DNA of 64,000 bases from Gautieria morchelliformis (Eukaryota; Basidiomycota; Agaricomycetes; Gomphales; Gomphaceae), in the NCBI GenBank assembly GCA_015179125.1, contig WHVA01000084.1, positions 186,001-250,000 of the forward strand, given 5' to 3'. Below are positions 56,456 through 64,000 of this stretch, piece after piece (the first letter of the stretch is position 1; every line of letters starts with the position of its first letter). The position numbers and the translations under genes were made by a program. Under the pieces are notes generated by a model. The model saw only the letters and a list, made by a program, of their open reading frames with translations. It ran no database searches and was not told the origin of the DNA.

Positions 56456-57574
56456 TAGTGTTCTGCAAAGCCCGGCTCGGCTCAAAAGCCCCGGCTTCGG
56501 CTCGGCTCACGCCGGCTCGGGCTCACAGAATTCAGGGCCGGGCCCTGAGTGCCGTCTTGGGCTCGGCTCGGGCTTGGCCCGGCTTAAGCCGGGGCTCTTC
56601 AGTGGGAAATATCGACTGAGGGGATGCAACGCCGAAGTGGAAATTCTATGTACTTTTAACTAGCTAGTCGTATTCTATATCGACTTCGCTCTCCCCCTCC
56701 ACAAGCTCACAGTCACTGGAGAGGTCAATGACCTCTCCCGGTGTCTGAGGCACCTCCGGACCTTCGTCCATTAACTCGAGCTCATAAGAAGACGACGGAG
56801 CTGAATCCCGTAGTATCAACTTTGTCTTCAGTCCGCATTTGACGACCTGGAGTGCTTCAACTACATCTCCTTTGAGTCGGTTCCGCCGTTTTGTGATTGT
56901 AATTCCCAAGCTTGAATGCTTTGAGTACCTGAATCTTAGATCAATAGATAGACAATATTCTATGCAAAGATATGACTCACCAGTAATGCTGCCAGATTCC
57001 TTATTCATAACCATTTCAGTACTACTGAAATCAGTAGGCTTGGCAACGGTCCTTGCATTTGGATCGATCACCAGGGCCGGCTCAACAATAGTCTTTTGTT
57101 TTTTATTTTTATGTTGGTCAGTAGTTTCTACCACCTTAGTCACGACCTTGGCATGTGTGCGTTGACCAAGAACATTGGCCACAATATCGGGATCCTTCAG
57201 TGTGGCGCTTGGCTTTAGCGTTCGGCCCGAACGGGCACTCTTGATAGGGAGCAGCTGAACCTCGTCCTCATCGCTGGGGTCCTGGATACGGGGCAAGGGC
57301 ATGGCCGTGAGCAGCAGAAAGAAATTTTTTTCAAACTCAACCAATAGAGCACAGGATATACTCAAATTAGCTACCTGAGTGCCGCTTGCCACCCGAACAG
57401 TGCATACCGGGTAAGCGCCCAAAAGCCGCGGCTTCAGGGCTCGGCTCGGGCTCTCAAAACTCAAGCCGGGCCCTAGATCCCGGCCTCAGGACGGCTTTGG
57501 CCCGGCCCGGCCCGGCTTTTGGGGGCCCGGCTCCGGCTTAGGCCGCGGCTGAAGCCGGGCTTTGCAGAACACTA
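56456..57574. mobile_element. hAT-1, internally deleted hAT transposon
   Basis: Ends TAGTGTTCTGCAAAGCCCGG (left) and its inverse at the right, with an 8-bp target duplication CGTGGAAC at 56448-56455 and 57575-57582. Subterminal regions are packed with inverted GCCCGGCT/AGCCGGGC motifs (56460-56600 and 57420-57560), as in hAT transposase-binding zones. It is 1119 bp, too short for a full transposase. Confidence 0.93.
56664..57302 (-). pseudogene. hAT-1 internal ORF, fused ends of a transposase
   Basis: The minus strand is open from a Met at 57302 (MPLPRIQDPSDEDEVQLLPI) through a basic linker (HKNKKQKTIV) to a C-terminal part TITKRRNRLKGDVVEALQVVKCGLK with an acidic tail. The C-terminal part resembles the end of basidiomycete hAT transposases (RRxRLKGDxVEALQxLK), and the N-terminal part would be the start. 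The zinc BED domain, catalytic core and most of the dimerisation domain are absent. It therefore looks like the product of an internal deletion that joined both ends. The middle segment (LCIEYCLSIDLRF) may include intron sequence. Confidence 0.55.
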
Positions 57575-57739
57575 CGTGGAACATAGTAACATCCTATCCT
57601 CAGGTGGGATCCACAGTCAAACCGTGTAAGCAAGTCATTGCGCAGATACAAGCACATTTTCATCGAGGTTTCATCGAATTCCCTTGTATTGCGTTATCGA
57701 CCGGGTACTGAGCGAAGACAGGTTTCGCCGTGCTACGAC

Positions 57740-58090
57740 AAGCAGCACTGGCAGTATGTACGTGATCAATGATGTCAAAATTACATAACTGACACCCATG
57801 TCTGCTAGAGGATGTCATTATCGTTGTACCGAGGTACATTGCGCCTGACACCTGGCCAAACGCATTATTTCACCGATTATCTGTAACATCACAAAATAAA
57901 AGTCGCAACTGAGTCCATCCAAAATCAAGGCACCCGTTCCGAAACCATGTGACCGGTGACCCCTGACTAGCGACTCTCTGCTTACAGTCCTCCGCTCTCA
58001 TAGACTAGCTTTGATAGCCGAAGCGAGATAGATAAATGCACTGCTCGTTAAAGAAAATGCCCGGGAGTACGCATGCGTGCACATCATGGG
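57740..58090. other. No gene recognised
   Basis: Spacer between the tandem duplication and the second hAT element. Confidence 0.5.
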
Positions 58091-58392
58091 TTTGGGTTAG
58101 TGATGGGCTGCGGCTTGGGCCGGGCCGAGCCCCCAAAAACCCGAGCCGGGCGAGGCCCAAGCCGTTGGTGCGCCGGGCTTCCGGGCCTGGCGACAAGCCC
58201 GAGCCGAGCCCTGAAGCCGTGGCCTGGTAGGCGCCCGTCGCCGCCCGGCGCCTCTCCTTCTCCTTCCCCCCCACCATCCTGCCAGCGCCTTGAAAATCCT
58301 GCCCCCACCCCCGCCGTCTCCTTGCTTCACCTGTACCTGCAGCGAGAGCAGCGCGGTAGGGGCCTTGCTCCTCCGCGTGCGTGTGCGGGTGC

Positions 58393-58577
58393 TGTTAGCG
58401 TTAGTGTTAGTAAGCAGAGAACGCACGGACCAGGACGCTATTATATAATCTCGCTAGAATATTGTTGCACCTCAGTGAAACTGCCGTTCACTGAAGTGAG
58501 ACTTACCTGTCGTTGGACAGACAGTTTACTTACCATATCCCCATAGATATACTGTCTTTAGCGCAAAGACATTTTCA
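58393..58577 (+). repeat. Copia-3 5' LTR
   Basis: 185 bp, with a hairpin CAGTGAA-loop-TTCACTG at about 58474-58494. Confidence 0.92.
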
Positions 58578-58590
58578 GGTTATGGGCCCC
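58578..58590 (+). promoter_or_regulatory. Copia-3 primer-binding site (half-tRNA type)
   Basis: GGTTATGGGCCCC follows the LTR, as in copia-1 and copia-2. The gag ATG at 58582 is inside it. Confidence 0.75.
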
Positions 58591-59796
58591 GGTGATAGTA
58601 CAGTACCTACCAGCGGTGCAAAGTCTTTCGCAGTTCCCAAGCTCGCCCGGGATGGGTCGAACTGGGTAACGTGGAAGATACAGACGAGGGCTACCCTCGC
58701 GGCAAACAAGGGTGTGCTACGACACCTCGATGGCACAGCTTGGATACCAGCCCTGATCCCGACGTACCCTCTGAACCAGGTCCTGGATGAGGACGAGGAG
58801 GAGGCACTCGAGAGGGCAGAGAAGCGTTGGGATGAATATCACCAGCGCGAGGCCTTAATTACTGCACAGATTTTTACGACAATACCGGACTCACTCTTGA
58901 TAGAGGTTCGGAAGCTCGGTTCAGCAAAGGAAATCTGGGAGGCGATATGTGCAAAGCACGAGAGTAGAGCTCTCATGGTCAAGGTCGATATACGGCGCAG
59001 GATGTACGAGATGAAGTGTGAGGACGAGTCGAATGTTCGCACCCACCTCGAAGCTCTCATGAAAATGCAAGAGCAGCTAGCTGGGATGGATGCAGGCCTT
59101 ACTGATGACGACCTCGTCACCGTGATTCTAGGATCGTTGCCAAAAGGGTACCGACCACTCATCAACGCTATCTCGTTGTCAGCCACGCATGCGCAAGTCA
59201 CACTCACACTTGATACGGTCATCCAGAGTTTACTCGATGAGTTCGAACAGCTCAAGATTGAGGAGCGGCAGCTTAAGGCTACCGAGAGCGCACTCACAGT
59301 CGCGAAGGGTCGCGGAAAAGGCAGACGTACCGACAGCTCTAACAATGCCGGGAAGTCAGACATTGAGTGCTGGAAATGCAGAAAAAAGGGGCATATAAAA
59401 GCTGATTGTAGATCAAAAGGGAAAAAGGAGAAGGACGGCGATAAAAAGAAGGGGAGCGAGTCAGTAAATGCTGTGACAGAGGACAGCGAGTGGGCCTTCA
59501 CCACCACATTCGCCGGTCACATACTCTCTCGGGAGAGTAGCAAGCACAAAGGGACAGAAGTCGACGTCTACGACTCGGGAGCCTCGACTCACATGTCCCC
59601 GGATCGCCATCGGTTCACTACCTTCAAAGAAATCCCACCCCGTAGAATTGCCGCAGCCGAACAGACGATCTTCACCGCGACCGGCGTTGGAGACATGCGT
59701 GTTGTCATCCCGAATGGGAAAACAACGACCCACATAACGCTGAAGGACGTACTCTATTGCCAGGACTTGGCATTCACATTGATATCGCTAGTGTGA
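58582..59796 (+). pseudogene. Copia-3 Gag and protease
   Basis: It starts MGPGDSTVPTSGAKSFAVPK within the primer-binding site. Gag carries NWVTWKIQTRATL and EIWEAICAKHESRALMVKVD, then a zinc knuckle CWKCRKKGHIKADC, a Lys-rich segment, and the protease site VYDSGASTHMSPD. The frame ends at a TGA after LISLV where Arg (CGA) would continue into CDKAGF. Up to that point it is intact. Confidence 0.9.
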
Positions 59797-61420
59797 TGTG
59801 ATAAAGCTGGATTCGCCGTATTGCTACGCGATCAGCATTGCACGATCCAAGACGCGAAAGGCATGACTGTGGGCAAGATACCGCTCAAAGATGGACTGTA
59901 CAAAGTGGAACATGGATCACCAGTAGAATCAGTCAATGCCGTGCAAAAAACCCTCACCATCGACGAGCTCCATCGCTGGATGGGTCACATCTCCCCGCGC
60001 GCCATAAAAAGCCTCTTAATCAGAGGCGTCATCACCGGCATCGAGGTAGATAAGAAGAGCGTACCTATGTTCTGTACCTCATGTGCGCAAGGGAAAATGA
60101 TGCGCAAACCTATTCCTAGGGAAAGAATAGGGCCGCGAGCTACAAAGCTCGGCGAAAAAATACATAGCGACATATGAGGACCTACCACACCCCAGCTACG
60201 ATGGGAGAGAATACTTTGTCACCTTTACTGATGATTTCACCCGCTGGTCACGCGTTGAACCCATAAGGAGAAAAAGTGAAGTACTTACTTGCTACAAGCA
60301 GTACGAAGCTTGGGTAGAGACACAGCATGGCGGGAAAATCAAACGACTTCAAAGTGATCGAGGGGGAGAATATCTATCTGAGGAGTTCGATCAGCATCTA
60401 AAGTTGAAGGGAATAATCCGAAGTCTTACCGTTCACGATACGCCAGAGCAGAACGTCTAAACCGCACCTTGATCGAGCACGCACGCGCCATGCACTACGC
60501 AGCCGACTTACCCAAGCTCCTATGGCCGGAGTCCGTTCAACACGTGGTCTGGCTCAAGAACCGCACATCCACTTACCTATTGGATGGGAAAACCCCCTAT
60601 GAGCTCATGTTCAGCAAAAAACCGGATATGTCTAACTTACCGGAATGGGGCGCCAAGGTCTGGGTGCTGAAGGAGGATCGCGGGAAACTTGACGCGAAGG
60701 CGGACGAAGGACGCTGGGTTGGGTATAGCAGGCAAAGTCAAGCTCACCGAGTTTATTGGCCAGGGAAACAACGAGTGACAGACGAACGCAATATTGCGTT
60801 CGATAATAACATCACCGTTGGTCCGAGCGATGTATCGGCCGAGAACGAGGGGGAGAGCACACAGCGCAGTCAGCGTGTTGCTCCAAACCAAAGTCATGAC
60901 TTACCGCAAGAAGATACCAGCGAAGAGCTACCTCCGCATCCGCAAGCACCACAAGCAGACCCGCTCGAAGGTTTCGAGGCGCCTGAACCTGCAACAGGAC
61001 CCGAGCAAGGGCGCGGACATAGAAAACACAAACCGTCAGCGTATGTCCGCGATATCGCTCAGGGCCAGGGCACAAGCTCCGGACGTGCGAACGCACCTGC
61101 GTATCCGCGTGGCATGCCGATCCCACCCCAAGACTCCAGGGAGACCGCTGCCATCGCAGCCCTCCATGATTCCGAGTACACCGTCGATTCGGACTGCGAC
61201 AACGTCGAACTCGAGGGGGAGTATATGGAGTACGCGATGATGGCAGCACAAAGCGCAGGAAACGACCCCAAGAATGTCGAGGAAGCTAGAGGTTCGAGGC
61301 AGAGAGAACCACGTATGCCTCCTAAAACGAGTGACCTATGGACTGAGACAGTCTGGGCACGAATGGTACGACCACCTGTGCGCGATCATGTTCAAACTCC
61401 GGTTTAGGAGATGCCGGGTT
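59797..61420 (+). pseudogene. Copia-3 pre-integrase and integrase, broken
   Basis: Segments in order: pre-integrase HRWMGHISPRAIKSLLIRGV with CTSCAQGK; TGA in place of Trp in the integrase motif DxWGP (60176-60178); a one-base shift; YFVTFTDDFTRWSRV; LQSDRGGEYLSEEF; then a deletion of about 11 bp at 60450-60460 that removes GVAE from the catalytic PEQNGVAERLNRT motif. The frame from 60469 gives the rest of integrase and the linker to about 61310, with Ser/Glu-rich sequence. Then about 400 bp of RT is missing and VCLLKR-TYGLRQSGHEWY follows. Confidence 0.88.
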
Positions 61421-62462
61421 GAACATGCCGTATTCCTTAAGCACATTACTCGTCGCTGCAGATGTCGATGATATGACCATTGCCGGAAGCTCGAGAGAGG
61501 TCATCCGCAAGTTTAAGTCGGAACTTAGCCAGGAGCTCAAAATCAAAGATCTAGGCGACCTACATTGGTTGTTAGGCATCGAAGTCGCAAGGGACAGGAA
61601 GGCTCGAACGATATCATTCTCGCAGCACGCGTATATTACAAAGATACTGGAGAGATTCGGACTACAAGATGCAAAGGGCCTGTCGACCCCACTCGACCCG
61701 CATCACAAATTGAGCCTAGCCCAATGCCCTGCCACGCCGCACCACTACAAAGCGGTCCAGGGAGTCCCGTACCGCAAGGCCATCGGATCCCTGATGTACG
61801 CGGCCCTCGGAATGAGGCCGGACATCATGTTTGCCGTCACGTTTCTGTCGCAGTTCATGCAGAATCCGGGACGGCCTCATTGGGAAGAGGTGAAGCGAGT
61901 CTTTCGTTACCTGAAAGGAACGATCAACCAAAAGCTAGTTACCGGCGTCAGGAATCGGTGGACATGGGTGAAGCCAGGGAAACAAGAACGCACCGGACTT
62001 GAAGGTTTTTCGGATGCCGATGGAGCTTCACAGCACCATCGTTATTCAATATCCGGCTATGTGTTCACCATAGACGGAGGTGCCGTTTCCTGGAGCTCAA
62101 AGAAGCAGTCAGTCGTCGCGTTATCTACAACGGAAGCGGAATACATAGCTGCCACTCACGCAACGAAAGAAGGCCTGTGGATTCGCATGTTCATCGCCGA
62201 AATCGCCCGTCCTCTCACACAGCCCGTCACCATGTACTGTGATAACCAATCAGCGATATCAGTATCGAAGAACGACCAATACAAGGCACGCACCAAGCAT
62301 ATTGACGTACGATACCACTTCATCCGCGATGTGGTCAAACGCGGCCTGATTTCCATCGACTACTGCCCTACAACTGACATGCCGGCGGACATGCTCACGA
62401 AGGCCCTGCCGGCTCCACAGCTCGCTCGCCTTCGAATGTCCGTTGGAGTGCGTTCAGCTTAA
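61419..62462 (+). pseudogene. Copia-3 RT C-terminal part and RNase H
   Basis: The ORF retains the polymerase motif region (ADVDDMTIAGSS), KIKDLGDLHWLLGIEV, RPDIMFAVTFLSQFM, and RNase H (FSDADGASQHHRYSISGYVF, STTEAEYIAA, CDNQSAISV). It ends eight bases before the 3' LTR. The N-terminal fingers and palm of RT are deleted, so it cannot work. Confidence 0.9.
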
Positions 62463-62469
62463 GGGGGAG

Positions 62470-62709
62470 TGTTAGCGTTAGTGTTAGTAAGCAGAGAACG
62501 CACGGACCAGGACGCTATTATATAATCTCGCTAGAATATCGTCGCACCTTAGTGAAACTGCCGTTCACTGAGGTGAGACTTACCTGTCGTTGGACAGACA
62601 GTTTACTTACCATATCCCCATAGATATACTGTCTTTAGGTACTTAACTATATGCAGAGTGAAACTGCCGTTCACTGAGATATACTGTCTTTAGCGCAAAG
62701 ACATTTTCA
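62470..62709 (+). repeat. Copia-3 3' LTR with internal 55-bp duplication
   Basis: It matches the 5' LTR to about 62637. Then GTACTTAACTATATGCAGAG and a second copy of GTGAAACTGCCGTTCACTGA and ATATACTGTCTTTA precede the normal end. Confidence 0.9.
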
Positions 62710-62971
62710 GGTGCGTGTGGGCGTCTGCGTGGGGGTGGGCGTGCACACATGCGGCTGCGTGTGCGCGTGCGTATGGGGCTGCAGGTGCGTGGTGGGGGCG
62801 GGGGATGGGCGTGCTTGTTTGACCGCGCCAGCGGCGGCGGCGGCGGGTGGTGGTGCTGTTGTTGGAGGCCATGTCTAGTTCCCCACCAACAGGCCGCGGG
62901 CCACCCGAGCAGGCCGGGCCCAAGCCCGGGCTTTGGGGCCGATCCGGGCCCTGCCCATCACTAGTTTGGGT

Positions 62972-63499
62972 ACTAAGTACTGATGGATCACGAACTTCAA
63001 CACCGTACCTATTCTAATAGAGTTTGTGCTACCAATAGATATTAGCTCAACTGCGGGTGTTCGAACAGGTGCCACTGTACTTAATTTACCTCCATCGCAA
63101 AGCGCACGGCTGGGTGACCGGGTGCAACAAGAGCTAGCGACAAAAGGAATGTTGCTGCTTCTGCTCTGCTTGGGCTGACGCCGCCTCTCACCCCGATCGG
63201 TTGTACATATAAACTACACAATGTTGTACTTACTACTATACAGAGAGTTACTTCCCTGATCAGGAATGCTGCTGCTTTTGGCAGCTCATCATCACTTTTC
63301 TTTCTTTCCTGCCTTCCCTTCTATCCTTTCTAAGGCTTCTATTAGTTCTGGAAATGGTACTTCGCCGCTCAGCTCGACCTCGATGACGGCGGTCGGCGCG
63401 ACACAGAACCCAGGACTGCAACGGCTTAAAAGCGTCAAGTGTGGGTTCCACTCCACCCACAAACGGTGACGGCAGGCGATACTACCTTTGTCCCGTACC
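62972..63499. other. No gene recognised
   Basis: A short open minus-strand segment (VIEVELSGEVPFPELIEALE, about 63290-63400) looks coding, but I could not join it to the MTHFR frame. The rest is featureless. Confidence 0.35.
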
Positions 63500-64000
63500 C
63501 GGTGAATTAATCCAGGAGAGAAAGGCGTCCACGTCATAAAACAACTGTGTGATAATGTAGTCGGCTCCTGCGTCAAATTTCTGTCTCGAGCAGACGAGTT
63601 CTTCTTCCTCATTCACTTCTTGGTCTGGATTTATATCATGATATCCTGAAATAAACTGTCACAAATCGTGCATGCGGCCATCAATTCTACTCACCGGCGA
63701 CACCGACACAAAAGTTGGAGGAATACTCGGGGGAAGTCCGAGTGTAAGACACCAAGTCCTGAGCATGAACAAAGCGTAAATCGGGTGGTATCCAGTACTC
63801 AGATCCACGTGGAGGACCTTGATAAATGTCGCGTGCGTTACTGGCGACAAAACAGAAGATTGCTCGTGCCGCCGCGCGAAGCCAAAATATTTTGAATACC
63901 CCGCTCTTTTGCGCTCTAACGGGATTTTGAGCAAGACATTTAAGAGACGTAGCTGAAATAGACAAACAGACCTCGAGAGCATCATCAATCATCTCCCCTT
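63500..64000 (-). pseudogene. Methylenetetrahydrofolate reductase, internal part, cut by window edge
   Basis: The minus strand from the right edge reads KGEMIDDALE, intron, ERGIQNILASRG, then PPRGSEYWIPPDLRF, LVSYTRTSPEYSSNFCVGVAG, intron 63651-63695 (GTGAGT to TTTCAG), YHDINPDQEVNEEEE, and KFDAGADYIITQLFYDVDAF. These are consecutive conserved blocks of eukaryotic MTHFR, the FAD enzyme that reduces 5,10-methylene-THF to 5-methyl-THF for methionine synthesis. The 5' end lies beyond 64000. Oddities: the RGDPP motif, whose Asp contacts FAD, would be RGGPP across a poorly formed intron. After VDAFLSW the frame shifts (HRVRDKG in another frame) and the expected PGIMP motif is absent. The visible 3' end therefore looks decayed or truncated. 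Confidence 0.75.

Larger units (their letters stand above)
56230..57728 (+). repeat. Unit 2 of the tandem duplication, split by hAT-1
   Basis: TGCATTCGGTGTACCAGCTG starts again at 56232. The match to unit 1 is interrupted by 56456-57574 and resumes (GGATCCACAGTCAAACCGTG, CATTTTCATCGAGGTTTCAT) to about 57725. Confidence 0.85.
58393..62709 (+). mobile_element. Copia-3, defective Ty1/copia element nested in hAT-2
   Basis: The 5' LTR 58393-58577 (185 bp) and 3' LTR 62470-62709 (240 bp) both begin TGTTAGCGTTAG and end CATTTTCA. GGTGC flanks both sides (58388-58392 and 62710-62714). The 3' LTR is longer by a 55-bp internal insertion or duplication. Gag-pol is disabled by stops, an 11-bp deletion and the loss of the first part of RT. 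Confidence 0.95.
58098..62963. mobile_element. hAT-2, non-autonomous hAT element split by copia-3
   Basis: Left end TAGTGATGGGCTGCGGCTTG and right end GGGCCCTGCCCATCACTA are inverted repeats. GTTTGGGT flanks both (58090-58097 and 62964-62971), the 8-bp duplication expected of hAT. Without the copia-3 insertion and its duplication the element is about 544 bp. Subterminal CCGGGC-rich motifs resemble hAT-1. There is no transposase sequence, so it is a MITE. Confidence 0.9.

Noticed and set aside
58073..58546. Plus-strand 157-codon ORF rich in Pro, Gly, Arg
   Set aside because: It runs through the CCGGGC-rich subterminal region of hAT-2 into a copia LTR; composition explains it.
1..64000. tRNA or rRNA genes
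   Set aside because: I looked for B-box-like GGTTCRANYCC and cloverleaf patterns and found none convincing; the only tRNA-like match is the primer-binding site complementarity.

Overview
The window looks like nuclear DNA of a filamentous basidiomycete (Agaricomycetes). The signs are many introns of about 50 nt, two fungal NLR-type genes, a cerato-platanin, an intron-dense GH18 chitinase, a membrane protein of the basidiomycete DUF6533 type, and dense Ty1/copia, Ty3/gypsy and hAT elements. I worked by eye without a database; assignments rest on motifs and on splice models that restore a single frame.

Layout. (1) 0.3-5.6 kb: a NACHT/ankyrin NLR (+). (2) 6.5-8.3 kb: remnant 3' end of a cytochrome P450 and a truncated micro-exon gene (-). 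(3) 8.3-21.2 kb: transposon block with copia-1, a minus-strand Ty3/gypsy fragment split by a TA-flanked inverted-repeat element, a solo LTR with perfect target duplication, and the 3' end of a chromodomain Ty3/gypsy element carrying an antisense accessory gene. (4) 21.2-24.3 kb: foldback element, a stress-MAPK gene fragment and minisatellites. (5) 24.3-28.6 kb: a patatin/NB-ARC/TPR NLR (-). (6) 29.4-30.7 kb: a secreted protein gene with frameshifts. (7) 30.7-36.4 kb: mostly non-coding, with small palindromic elements and a diverged duplication. (8) 36.4-41.0 kb: nearly complete copia-2 with matching 5-bp target duplications. (9) 41.2-55.3 kb: sparse gene region with a coiled-coil protein, a small secreted or membrane protein with look-alike introns, possible zinc-finger exons, a cerato-platanin, a GH18 chitinase (11 exons) and a DUF6533-like gene broken by a 14-bp duplication. 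(10) 55.8-63.0 kb: a tandem duplication carrying a hAT deletion derivative, then a second hAT element split by copia-3. (11) 63.5-64.0 kb: part of a methylenetetrahydrofolate reductase gene running off the right edge.

Functional themes. The two NLRs are candidate non-self or stress recognition proteins, and both have near-identical DNA repeats in their sensor arrays. The cerato-platanin and chitinase are convergent neighbours that both act at the chitin wall. All three copia elements have the same primer-binding sequence, complementary to the anticodon arm of initiator tRNA-Met, which points to half-tRNA priming; in two of them the gag AUG lies inside that site. Most stop codons in the retroelement ORFs are explained by a single C:G to T:A transition, which suggests cytosine-methylation damage or a RIP-like process.
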